The notes under the pieces are model-generated. The model saw nothing but the letters and a program-made list of their open reading frames with translations. It ran no database searches and was not told where the DNA came from. DNA of 18,210 nucleotides from Verrucomicrobia bacterium 12-59-8 (GTDB lineage: Bacteria > Verrucomicrobiota > Verrucomicrobiae > Verrucomicrobiales > Verrucomicrobiaceae). The stretch lies in the NCBI GenBank assembly GCA_002279765.1, contig NCCR01000236.1:1-18210 (forward strand). The letters are read 5' to 3'. This document shows positions 1 to 5,952 of this stretch, piece by piece (the stretch's first letter is position 1; each line of letters opens with the position of its first letter). Both the position numbers and the translations under genes were made by a program.

Positions 1-2
1 GG

Positions 3-86
3 CTGGTGGAAGACCGCGACACGTTTGTCCTGCGCCGAATCAAACCCGCCAAGTCTGTCTTATCGAGGAAGAAGCCCTTAAGTTGA
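3..86 (+). CDS. C-terminal end of an unidentified small protein (partial)
   Basis: An open frame enters from the left edge and reads about 27 residues, beginning LVEDRDTFVLRRIKP and ending with a basic tail, to a TGA at 84-86. The acidic-then-hydrophobic strand followed by an R/K-rich tail resembles the end of a small AbrB/MazE-like antitoxin, but too little is visible to name a family. The start lies outside the window. Codon use is plausible, and no competing frame here gives protein-like sequence. The downstream bases up to the next promoter (about 87-260) hold only a short GGGGTG/CACCCC hairpin at 188-202 and no gene I can support. Confidence 0.35.
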   Translation: MVEDRDTFVLRRIKPAKSVLSRKKPLS

Positions 87-262
87 CGCGCATGCCCTTC
101 GGGGCGTGTGAAGGTGTGTAAAAGTGTGTAAAGAAAAACGCATCCAGCGCCTCGCAGAGACCCCAATAATTCATACGGTGCCCTATAGGGGTGTCGCACC
201 CCTCGCCAAATAAATCAGCACTGATTGAAGAGCGATGTTCGGCGTACGATCTGAATGGGGTG

Positions 263-290
263 TTGACGTGCATGACCCAAATCCTATTCT
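263..290 (+). promoter_or_regulatory. Putative sigma-70 promoter of the membrane protein gene
   Basis: TTGACG at 263-268 and TATTCT at 285-290 are separated by 16 bp and match five and four of the six consensus positions. The predicted transcription start, about 7 bp after the -10 box, falls on or next to the ATG at 297. The mRNA would then be nearly leaderless, which fits the absence of any Shine-Dalgarno sequence before this ATG. This is inferred from sequence alone. Confidence 0.4.
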
Positions 291-296
291 TTCCAG

Positions 297-833
297 ATGA
301 GAGCTTTCTTTAGCAAATATTGGATTTTTTCACTTGTTGTGACTATCCTAATATTATGGCTCGGTTGGTGGATTGGCGTGAGTATCCTAGTGGAAACTAA
401 AGATCGCGGAACGATTGGAGATCTTTTTGGTGGCATCAATGCCTTGTTTTCAGGACTTGCTCTCGCCGGCGTCGTGACGGCGGTGATCTTGCAAAGCAAG
501 GAGCTTGAACTGCAACGAGGCGAAATGAGGCTGCAGCGTAATCAACTGGAACTTCAGCGGAAGGAACTCGAGCTAAGCCGTGAGGAATATAAACGTATGG
601 CATCGGCGAACGAGGAGGCTGCTAAGGCCCTCACAAACCAACTACGACTTCAAATTCAGGCAGCAAAGCTCCATGGACTAAGCACTCTCGCAACAATTGC
701 AAATGATCGAGGTCTATCTCAGAATGCTTTCGGGCATTCGTCTCCACAGGTGAGGGAAGCTGCCGCTTTGAGACTCGAGAGGGAGTTGCGCGCCGCGATC
801 ACAGCATTGAAGGAGGATGTTGGTGAAGCATAG
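297..833 (+). CDS. Two-helix membrane protein with coiled coil (unknown function)
   Basis: A 178-residue protein. Residues ~9-31 form a Trp-rich membrane helix. A short loop with GTIGDLFGGINALFSGL leads into a second helix at ~48-66. A charged, heptad-like coiled coil of repeated LELQR/LELSREE units covers ~67-105, and the rest is a soluble helical tail. From memory, the 'GDLFGGxNALFSGLAxAGVxxAxxLQSKELELQR' arrangement occurs in a common family of bacterial hypothetical proteins and at the N-terminus of putative phage-abortive-infection (AbiC-like) proteins. This protein lacks the longer C-terminal domain of those. The gene is noticeably more AT-rich than the genes around it, which suggests acquisition. 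It appears to stand alone. An anti-phage role is only a guess from that resemblance. Confidence 0.8.
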   Translation: MRAFFSKYWIFSLVVTILILWLGWWIGVSILVETKDRGTIGDLFGGINALFSGLALAGVVTAVILQSKELELQRGEMRLQRNQLELQRKELELSREEYKRMASANEEAAKALTNQLRLQIQAAKLHGLSTLATIANDRGLSQNAFGHSSPQVREAAALRLERELRAAITALKEDVGEA

Positions 834-926
834 GAATTGTGAGGCTAGTTGTTTGAAAAGTCATAGATGGTAAGTTTTGACGGTGTGTAATGGCTTCCGT
901 GGGTCAAGTTCACTAGGTGATCATAA

Positions 927-1384
927 GCCTACAACTCCCCTCTCCTCCACTTTCTTGAAGTCCAAGGTAGTGTGACGGAAAAAGTGGAAGTTAAGAACTG
1001 GGCTGAGAACACGTCTTCCGACATCTGGGCAGATTTGACGACGCTGCCGGGGAAGAAGCTCGGGCAGTCCATCGTCGTCACCGCCCGTGGCACCGTGGAT
1101 CTGAACAAGCGCACAATGGAAGGCCACGGCCGCGCCAACGTGCGCGGCATCGTCGGGGTGATCATCTCGCCCATCAGCGTCGTGTTCATGGAGATGCAGG
1201 TGAAGGGCCCGTTTGACGACATCAAGGTGGCCCCTCTGGGCCTGATCGGAGCCGCGAAAAGCGTCCTCAAAATGCCGCCAAGCTCAGCAGCCTCGTCCTC
1301 CGCGAAGGCGTCTCCGTCCCCTTCGAAGCCCTCGGAATGTTTCGCCGGCAGAACGCCAAGGATGGTGCGAAGGCGGCGGAGTGA
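927..1384 (+). pseudogene. 3' remnant of an AsmA-like gene, frameshifted
   Basis: The reading frame containing GTG 972 gives protein-like sequence (ARGTVDLNKRTMEGHGRANV, then VVFMEMQVKGPFDDIKVAPL) up to about 1270. The downstream coding sense then continues in the frame one base back and reads AAKLSSLVLREGVSVPFEAL to a TGA at 1382-1384. Restoring a single base near 1270 (…VLK-NAAKLSS…) joins the two halves. The combination of a 'VKGPFDDIKVAPLG' strand and 'GAAKSVLK' is typical of the C-terminal end of AsmA-like/DUF3971 outer-membrane-biogenesis proteins in this phylum. Those are normally many hundreds of residues long, and here only the last ~135 remain. The frame is open back to 927 with no convincing start. 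The downstream part of the 972 frame, to 1466, is out-of-frame readthrough. Confidence 0.55.
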
Positions 1385-1425
1385 AGGGGGGGGCATGATT
1401 TGCATAAAAATTGACGCAGACAGGC

Positions 1426-1464
1426 TTGCGCCCTCCGGTTTTCCATGCGTAAATATTTACGCAT
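1426..1464 (+). promoter_or_regulatory. hicA promoter with 20-bp palindromic operator
   Basis: Positions 1445-1464 form a perfect palindrome, ATGCGTAAATATTTACGCAT. It covers the best -10 candidate (TAAATA, 1450-1455), which has a TTGCGC -35 element 18 bp upstream (1426-1431), and it runs into the ATG at 1463. HicB-type antitoxins with a DNA-binding domain are known to repress their own operon by binding inverted repeats. This site is therefore the obvious candidate operator. The promoter boxes are a weaker call than the palindrome itself. Confidence 0.6.
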
Positions 1465-1708
1465 GAGCAGCAAGAGCAAACTCCTCGCCAAACTTTCCAA
1501 CGTCGCCTCCGACAAAGGCTGGACGCTCGCTGATGCGGAGATGCTGCTCACTCTGCATGGCTTCACGAAACGCAACACGGGCAGCTCTCACCGCGTCTTC
1601 ACACATCCCGGGCTGAGAGATGCCGTGACCCTTGCCGCTCATGGCAAGGGCATCAAACCTATCTACATCAAGATCATCCGCCAAGCCCTCGCCGATCTGC
1701 CCAAGTAA
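1463..1708 (+). CDS. hicA: HicA-family toxin (mRNA interferase)
   Basis: An 81-residue protein of the HicA fold, a double-stranded-RNA-binding-like domain that cleaves mRNA in free form and is neutralised by HicB. The N-terminal helices (KLLAKLSNVASDKGWTLADA) are followed by the family core: LLTLHGF, then GSSHR with the catalytic histidine at about residue 43, then VTLAAHGKGIKPIYIKIIRQAL. I prefer the ATG at 1463. The in-frame ATG at 1445 would add MRKYLR, but those codons are half of a perfect operator palindrome. No Shine-Dalgarno is visible for either start. hicB follows after 52 bp on the same strand, the usual toxin-first order. Confidence 0.85.
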   Translation: MSSKSKLLAKLSNVASDKGWTLADAEMLLTLHGFTKRNTGSSHRVFTHPGLRDAVTLAAHGKGIKPIYIKIIRQALADLPK

Positions 1709-1760
1709 ACAGACGGCCCCTTTTCTTAACCTTGCCCTTACCCCTCAACCGACACCGACT

Positions 1761-2309
1761 ATGAAAGACAAAATGCCCTATCAAATCACCGTGGCATGGA
1801 GCCCCGAGGATGAAGCTTATGTCGCCCGCGTGCCTGCGCTGCGCTACTGCGTGGCCACCGGCGAGACGCCGGAGAAGGCCGTCAAGGAAGTCCGAGCCGC
1901 CGCAGTCGAGATCCTCCGCGTGATGGAGGAAGACGGCAAGACTCTGCCCGCCTTGGACACCACCCTCGCTCGCGTCCAGGCGCTGCAGCCATTGATCAAT
2001 GTCTCTGCCATTGCCAAGGCAGCGGGCCTGAGCGTGCAGACCCTCAGCAGCAAGATCACCCGTGGCACCGCGCTCACTTCAGATGAATCTTCTCGCATCG
2101 GCAAAGTGTTCATCTCGTATGGACTCGAAGACCGGGGAACAGTGGCTGCCGCGAGTTCAGCGATTAAAGCCGCCAATTCTTCCAAAGCCGCGACTAAAAG
2201 CGTCGCGGGCAGGATCCTTGCCCCTCGTGGTGGCGCTAATATCGCAAGGTCTTTAGCTGCCAGCGCCCTCTCTTCTCGGAGGGTTGCCAAAACGGCGAAG
2301 AAGAGCTGA
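1761..2309 (+). CDS. hicB: HicB-family antitoxin with extra Ala/Ser-rich C-terminal tail
   Basis: A 182-residue protein. Residues 1-65 are the HicB partial RNase-H-like fold (YQITVAWSPEDEAYVARVP … TGETPEKAVKEV) that binds and inhibits HicA. Residues ~78-115 contain a helix-turn-helix-like stretch (VSAIAKAAGLSVQTLSSKIT) fitting autorepression at the palindrome before hicA. HicB proteins usually end near there. This one continues for about 55 residues of Ala/Ser/Lys-rich sequence ending in ARSLAASALSSRR and a basic tail. That tail resembles the separate 46-residue protein encoded convergently at 2457-2597. The chosen ATG at 1761 gives the canonical N-terminus; the frame is open further upstream but that part overlaps hicA. 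Confidence 0.82.
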   Translation: MKDKMPYQITVAWSPEDEAYVARVPALRYCVATGETPEKAVKEVRAAAVEILRVMEEDGKTLPALDTTLARVQALQPLINVSAIAKAAGLSVQTLSSKITRGTALTSDESSRIGKVFISYGLEDRGTVAAASSAIKAANSSKAATKSVAGRILAPRGGANIARSLAASALSSRRVAKTAKKS

Positions 2310-2317
2310 GTGATTGA

Positions 2318-2330
2318 CACCCATCGGGTG
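2318..2330 (+). other. Small hairpin just after hicB
   Basis: CACCC-ATC-GGGTG is a perfect 5-bp stem with a 3-nt loop, nine bases after the hicB stop. No T-tract follows, so intrinsic termination is doubtful. It may stabilise the 3' end of the hicAB mRNA. Confidence 0.3.
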
Positions 2331-2345
2331 GCATGAGTTCTGTTC

Positions 2346-2374
2346 AAAAAAATGGGGACGGCCGAGGCGTCCCC
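2346..2374 (-). terminator. Rho-independent terminator for the convergent small gene
   Basis: Read on the minus strand, a GGGGACG/CGTCCCC 7-bp stem (2354-2374) with a 7-nt loop is followed by A and seven T residues (the A-run at 2346-2352 on the plus strand). This is a textbook intrinsic terminator. It would end transcripts of the 46-residue protein gene coming from the right. Confidence 0.7.
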
Positions 2375-2406
2375 CTAATAGTAATAATTGGCACGGTCTC
2401 GACACT

Positions 2407-2443
2407 AATGTGGATGAGGAGGAAATGCCTCCTCATCCACATT
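2407..2443. repeat. Perfect 16-bp inverted repeat (hairpin)
   Basis: Arms 2407-2422 and 2428-2443 are perfectly complementary around a 5-nt AAATG loop. The hairpin lies between the convergent hicB and small-protein genes. No strong T-tract follows on either side, so it may act as a transcription or recombination barrier rather than a classic terminator. It is too short and has too few copies to be a CRISPR. Confidence 0.7.
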
Positions 2444-2456
2444 TCCGGCCAAACGC

Positions 2457-2597
2457 TTAGCGCTTACCCTTTTTCTCGTCCTGGCTCAGCGCGGAAGCAG
2501 CCAAGCGGCGGATTTCTGCGGGAGTGGGTACCTTGCGGCCTGCCAACACGTCGGATGCTAGGCTTGAGGTTTGGTTTGATGTTTGTTTCTTAGCCAT
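2457..2597 (-). CDS. Small 46-residue protein with LAASALSQ motif
   Basis: The protein starts MAKKQTSNQTSSLAS, continues with VLAGRKVPTPAEIRRLAASA and ends with a charged, lysine-rich tail. Many bacterial accessory regions carry tiny proteins of this style: a basic N-terminus, SSxxASxVL, then a conserved (L/V)A(A/G)SALSQ. I know of no function for them. The ATG at 2597 gives the typical MAKK start; the frame stays open to 2663 but the added residues do not look like coding sequence. The gene is convergent with hicB, and a minus-strand terminator lies just past its end. The end of HicB carries a similar motif, so a functional tie to the toxin-antitoxin pair is possible. Confidence 0.65.
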   Translation of the reverse strand: MAKKQTSNQTSSLASDVLAGRKVPTPAEIRRLAASALSQDEKKGKR

Positions 2598-2623
2598 GTT
2601 GTTGTTTGGATTGTCCCTTTTAT

Positions 2624-2653
2624 TTGACGGGCGGGCACAACATGTGCTAAAAC
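2624..2653 (+). promoter_or_regulatory. Putative promoter of a small RNA
   Basis: TTGACG (2624-2629), an 18-bp spacer ending in TGC, and TAAAAC (2648-2653) form a reasonable extended -10 promoter. It would start transcription near 2660, about 95 bases before a strong intrinsic terminator, with no coding frame between. It is divergent from the small minus-strand gene that starts at 2597. Confidence 0.4.
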
Positions 2654-2659
2654 CGGGGC

Positions 2660-2754
2660 CCATTACCTCCGCCGATTTCCGCCCGTCTCCTCACCGAGGG
2701 ACTCAGTGAGAAATTTGCATTAGGCCGCATCCCACACGGGGTGCGGCCTTTTTT
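2660..2754 (+). ncRNA. Candidate small RNA, about 95 nt
   Basis: The stretch lies between a promoter-like element (2624-2653) and a strong terminator (2723-2754), with no plausible reading frame. It contains unpaired pyrimidine-rich segments (ACCTCC near 2666 and TCTCCTCACC near 2686) complementary to Shine-Dalgarno sequences. A small hairpin from CTCAC … GTGAG lies around 2690-2710, followed by the terminator stem. That layout is the usual one for trans-acting bacterial sRNAs. It could instead be the 3' end of an unrecognised longer transcript. I do not match it to a known RNA family. Confidence 0.35.
2723..2754 (+). terminator. Strong rho-independent terminator
   Basis: GGCCGCATCCC (2723-2733) pairs with GGGGTGCGGCC (2738-2748) around an ACAC loop, an 11-bp stem with one wobble, directly followed by six T residues at 2749-2754. 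The orientation is plus strand. No protein gene ends just upstream on this strand. Confidence 0.85.
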
Positions 2755-3429
2755 AAACTTTTGAAAATAAAGATCCACCAGTTCTCAAAGCCCTCAGAAA
2801 AGGGTGCTGTCATTGCGGATACAGAGAACTGACCGACAAAAAACTGGGAAGCCCCTTCTCTCCCTGATAGGCTTTGAACCCTGTATCGCAGCTATAGCTA
2901 CGACATCGGCCTATAGGGGAATCCATGAATCGAGTCAACCCACGGAAGTAAAAAAATGTTCAAATGAGCATCTGATTCCATCATCAAATCATGATTTGAT
3001 GATGGGTGCATGAATGCTGCTAGACAGAACGGTGTCGGCGATACGGCTCCAGCTTTGGCTAATCCAGCAATACCTATGCAGTAGTGGCATGAAAATAATA
3101 ATGACGCGGGCGTGGGGACGAGATCTGGGGGCTGTCATGCAGTGCTGGGCCCTCTAACGTGGTATAAAGTAACATAAGGTTGCAGATTCGGTTTGACTTT
3201 GAAAAATCGGACCCAAGTCTATTCGCATCCTTCGGGTGGCCGGTGTGAAGAACGCGGCGGGCCTGGAGGGGGACAGCGAGGGAGGCAGTGAAGAACTCTG
3301 AATCTCGCACCATGCATGCCGGCACATCTGCCGGTTGTTTCCGAGGGCCTGAGCCCATGCCTCTGCCACGCATTCTGCGTTTCGGCGCATCCACAGGCCA
3401 CCTATTACCACTTATTACCACACACTGCC
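2755..3429. other. Gene-poor spacer before the replication module
   Basis: I see no credible coding frame in these 675 bases on either strand; the open frames lack protein-like composition. The stretch is more AT-rich at its left end. It contains the 28-bp palindrome listed separately, a CCGGC/GCCGG hairpin near 3319-3335, and a short direct repeat of TTATTACCAC-like sequence just before the HTH gene (about 3402-3422). It may hold the control region of the downstream replication genes, or decayed sequence. Confidence 0.5.
2978..3005. repeat. Perfect 28-bp palindrome
   Basis: CCATCATCAAATCA is followed immediately by its exact reverse complement, with no loop. Perfect dyads of this length are typical binding sites for dimeric proteins such as repressors, partition or recombination proteins, rather than RNA hairpins. 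The nearest downstream gene is a small HTH protein at 3430. Confidence 0.7.
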
Positions 3430-3699
3430 ATGAATAAGACTGAACACGAAGCCTTCCACGCCGCTTCCGCTGGCTCCTCTACCGCCGCTTCATCCTCCAT
3501 CTCCGCATCCGCCTCGGAGGGCGGGTGGCTCACGCCGGAGCAGCTTGGGCGGAGGCTCAATGTCTCACGGCGCTGCCTGAGCAACTGGGCGCGGGACCGG
3601 ATCATTCCCATGATCAAGATCGGGCGGGTGTGCCGCTTTGACCTGCCGCAGGTGCTGGCGGCGCTGGAGAAACACGCGCAGGGCGTCGCTAAGCGCTGA
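3430..3699 (+). CDS. Excisionase/MerR-like helix-turn-helix protein
   Basis: An 89-residue protein. The first ~30 residues are a disordered Ala/Ser-rich leader. Residues ~33-82 form a winged-HTH of the excisionase/HTH_17 type: WLTPEQLGRRLNVSRRCLSN as the recognition helix-turn-helix, then IPMIKIGRVCRFDLPQVLAA as the wing. Such proteins act as recombination directionality factors or as regulators/initiators in integrative elements and plasmids. It sits 26 bp upstream of the primase gene on the same strand, so it is probably the first gene of a three-gene replication operon. The ATG at 3430 is chosen because the upstream extension is not protein-like. Confidence 0.78.
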   Translation: MNKTEHEAFHAASAGSSTAASSSISASASEGGWLTPEQLGRRLNVSRRCLSNWARDRIIPMIKIGRVCRFDLPQVLAALEKHAQGVAKR

Positions 3700-3725
3700 G
3701 AACCCCACACCAGCTCACCACACCT

Positions 3726-4610
3726 ATGAAACTCACGCTTGATCATTTGGAGAAAGTCCGGCAGCGCGGCTCCCGGACCTTCGCCCGCTGCCCGGCCTGT
3801 GCCGAAAAGGACAGCGACAGGGCGGGGGACAACCTCGTCATCTTTGACAACGGCTGCTTTGCCTGCGCCGCCTTTCAGGGCGACCGGGGGCACGCGCGCC
3901 GCATCCTGGAACTGGCGGGGAATGAGGAGGAAAAACGTAAACTCAGCCGCAGCAGCAGCGGGCCGCGCGCGTTTCCGCCGCCACGACAGCAGCGGCGTAA
4001 GCCCTCGCCGCCGGTGCTGCCGCCGGACTTTGCGGAGACGGCCCGCACGGCGCAGCTCAGGGCCTCCGCCTGCCTGGAAACGCAGATGGTCATGGCGGAC
4101 GAGTTTGGCGTGGAGGTGGAGACCATCCGCCGCCTGGCGCTGCCGGAGGGCGGGGCGCTGGGTTTCTTCCCGCGCATCAGCATCGGCGGCACGCCCTGCC
4201 TGCCGGACCGCATCGGCTACATCTACCCGCAGGGCATCAAGATCCGCCAGCCCTGGGGGGCGGAGGCCGTGCGCTTTGCCTGGGCCTGCGGCCGCGCCAC
4301 GGAGCCGTGGCGCTACACGCCCGCCAGCTCGCGCCCAGGGGTGCGGCACTACTACATCACGGAGGGGGAGTCAGACCTTATCGCGCTGGCGGATGCTTTG
4401 ATGAACCAAATCAAACCAGAAAATGGTATCGCCATGGTGGCCAGTCCGGGCACCGCCTTCCGTGAGGAATGGGCGAAGCTGTTTGCAGGCACCTGCGTGA
4501 GCCTCTTCTTTGACAACGATGCAGCCGGAGCCGCCGCCGCTGCGCGCACCACCGCCCTGCTGCGCCCGCATGCGGCCCAGGTGCGAACCCTTCACTTCCG
4601 CCGCTCATGA
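3726..4610 (+). CDS. Primase-like protein: zinc ribbon plus TOPRIM
   Basis: A 294-residue protein. The N-terminal zinc ribbon has the pattern C22-x2-C25 … C44-x2-C47 (RCPAC, GCFAC), like the CHC2 zinc-binding domain of DnaG-type primases. A variable linker rich in Arg/Pro follows (residues ~75-105). The C-terminal half carries a TOPRIM fold with YITEGES (Glu ~213) and FFDNDAAG (Asp ~263 and ~265), the metal-binding acidic residues of the family. It likely synthesises RNA primers for a mobile replicon. Its last codons overlap the next gene by 4 bases (ATGA), indicating translational coupling with the helicase-like ATPase. It is shorter than chromosomal DnaG (~600 residues) and lacks a recognisable helicase-binding domain. 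Confidence 0.82.
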   Translation: MKLTLDHLEKVRQRGSRTFARCPACAEKDSDRAGDNLVIFDNGCFACAAFQGDRGHARRILELAGNEEEKRKLSRSSSGPRAFPPPRQQRRKPSPPVLPPDFAETARTAQLRASACLETQMVMADEFGVEVETIRRLALPEGGALGFFPRISIGGTPCLPDRIGYIYPQGIKIRQPWGAEAVRFAWACGRATEPWRYTPASSRPGVRHYYITEGESDLIALADALMNQIKPENGIAMVASPGTAFREEWAKLFAGTCVSLFFDNDAAGAAAAARTTALLRPHAAQVRTLHFRRS

Positions 4611-5815
4611 AAGACCTCCGCAGCTACCACAATGCCCTGGGGCCGCAGGCTCTGGCCGCACTCGTCACCGATCCCGCGAACTTCACCGTCGTGGAGCCCG
4701 CCGCCGCCACCCTGAGCACCGCCGCCCCTGGCACGGGTGCCAGCGCCCCGGCCACGGCCACAGGGAGCGCGGTGGATTTCACGGACCTGGACGCACGCCG
4801 CATCCATCTGGAGCAGCCGCCGCCGCAGCCGATGCCGGTTTTCTCGCTGCTCTCCCAGCAGATCTGCACGGCGGGAAACCTCACCGTCATCTCCGCGCAG
4901 GCGAAGGGCGGCAAGAGCGCCGTCGTGGGCGCGATGATCGCCAGCATCATGGCTGCAGAGGCACCGAGGGCGGAGGACGACGATGACCTCCCCGACGCTG
5001 AGCCGGAGCACGATCTGCTGGGCTTCACCGCCGCCGCGCAGGCAGGGCGCGCCGTGGTGCTGTTTGACACCGAGCAGTCGCCTTATGACGCGTGGAACCT
5101 CGTGCACCGATCCGCGCAGCGTGCCGGCGTCTCCGGCATGCCCGACACCTTTCGCGGCTACTCCCTCGCGGACGTTTCCACCGAGAAGCGCCGCGCCTAC
5201 CTCGCCGCCGAGATGGAGCGCGCCCACGAGGAATGCTCCGGCATCCACAGCGTCTTCATCGATGGCGTGGCCGATTTGTGCAAAAGCCCCAACGACGACA
5301 TCGAAGCCTTCGCTTTGGTGGAGCACCTCGCGCAGCTCGCCATCGCCCACACCTGCCCGATTATCCTCGTGCTGCATGAGAATCCCTCTGGCCTGGAAAC
5401 GGGCAAGACACGCGGTCACCTCGGCAGCCAGCTTGAGCGCAAGGCGGAGAGCAATCTCCGCATCGCCAAAGACGGCAAAAGCGGTGCCTCCATGATCTTT
5501 TCCGAGCGCTGCCGCCACGCCTGCATCTCGCGCGATGACGCCCTGCGCTTCGCTTGGTCCGTCCCCGATGGCATGCACATGACCGTGGAGGCGGAGACCC
5601 AGGAAAGCCGCGCGGAGACCGCGCGCCAGAACGAGCAGCCTGAGTGCCAGGCGGTGTTTGCGGGGCACTTGGGGGAGATTACATACACCGAGCTTAAGGA
5701 GCGAATCATGACGCGGGCGCACCTAGCGGAAAGGAGTGCCAAACGGCGCATCAAACAATGGCAGGGCATCGGGTTGATCAAGCAGTCGGCCACGGGATGT
5801 TATCTCCGCTGTTGA
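4607..5815 (+). CDS. RepA/DnaB-like RecA-fold ATPase (replicative helicase of a mobile element)
   Basis: A 402-residue protein. An Ala/Pro/Thr-rich N-terminus (to ~60) precedes an AAA_25/RepA-like core. The core has a Walker A motif AQAKGGKS with Lys ~103, a DTEQ motif at ~154, a Walker B strand VFIDGVADL with Asp ~219, and a sensor-like histidine in VLHENPSG. RSRG-like and arginine-rich positions (KTRGHLGSQLERKAES) follow. Residues ~350-402 look like a small winged-helix ending (TYTELKERIM … SAKRRIKQWQGIGL). Proteins of this kind unwind DNA in plasmids and phage-like elements alongside a TOPRIM primase, as encoded directly upstream with a 4-bp overlap. The 3' end runs straight into a repeat-rich, origin-like region. 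Confidence 0.8.
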   Translation: MKDLRSYHNALGPQALAALVTDPANFTVVEPAAATLSTAAPGTGASAPATATGSAVDFTDLDARRIHLEQPPPQPMPVFSLLSQQICTAGNLTVISAQAKGGKSAVVGAMIASIMAAEAPRAEDDDDLPDAEPEHDLLGFTAAAQAGRAVVLFDTEQSPYDAWNLVHRSAQRAGVSGMPDTFRGYSLADVSTEKRRAYLAAEMERAHEECSGIHSVFIDGVADLCKSPNDDIEAFALVEHLAQLAIAHTCPIILVLHENPSGLETGKTRGHLGSQLERKAESNLRIAKDGKSGASMIFSERCRHACISRDDALRFAWSVPDGMHMTVEAETQESRAETARQNEQPECQAVFAGHLGEITYTELKERIMTRAHLAERSAKRRIKQWQGIGLIKQSATGCYLRC

Positions 5816-5818
5816 TGG

Positions 5819-5890
5819 TTTGGTGCCAGGGGCCACAAGGGCCAAACTGGTGCCATTTGGCCCTCATGGCCCTGCGGAAGTTTGGTGCCA
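5819..5890 (+). repeat. Iteron-like TGGTGCCA repeats and a hairpin
   Basis: TTTGGTGCCA occurs at 5819-5828 and 5881-5890, with a near copy CTGGTGCCA at 5847-5855, all in direct orientation. The middle copy forms the loop of a perfect 9-bp hairpin (arms 5838-5846 and 5856-5864, AGGGCCAAA/TTTGGCCCT). Inverted copies (TGGCACC) follow in the large palindrome next door. Short direct repeats next to rep genes are typical of replication-initiator binding sites, but the hairpin could also end the operon's transcript. Confidence 0.55.
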
Positions 5891-5952
5891 AGGTGCCAAT
5901 ACCTATATATAGGTATTGCCTATATATAGGTATTGGCACCTTGGCACCAAAC
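5880..5952. repeat. 73-bp near-perfect palindrome, candidate origin or resolution site
   Basis: Two perfectly complementary 34-bp arms (5880-5913 and 5919-5952) flank a 5-bp TATTG spacer. Each arm contains a GC-containing TTTGGTGCCAAGGTGCCAA part and an inner AT-only CCTATATATAGG dyad. CCTATATATAGGTATTG therefore also appears twice as a direct repeat. Two direct copies of AACCCAGAACCCA lie just to the right (5950-5962, 5980-5992). An extended cruciform-forming, AT-centred dyad directly after a primase-helicase operon suggests an origin of replication, a single-strand origin, or a dimer-resolution site. Confidence 0.65.

Noticed and set aside
188..202. GGGGTG/CACCCC hairpin as a terminator
   Set aside because: No T-tract follows on either strand and the stem is only 6 bp.
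40..273. 77-codon minus-strand open frame near the left edge
   Set aside because: It has no family resemblance, covers the promoter of the 297 gene and overlaps the partial C-terminus on the other strand.
1385..1466. C-terminal continuation of the GTG-972 frame to 1466
   Set aside because: It is Arg/Ser-rich out-of-frame translation after the frameshift and runs into the hicA promoter.
3405..4349. 314-codon minus-strand open frame
   Set aside because: It is antisense to the HTH and primase genes and has Arg/Ala-rich shadow composition.
4592..5722. Long minus-strand open frame opposite the helicase gene
   Set aside because: Its low-complexity Arg/Gly/Ala composition and full overlap with the conserved ATPase show it is a shadow frame.
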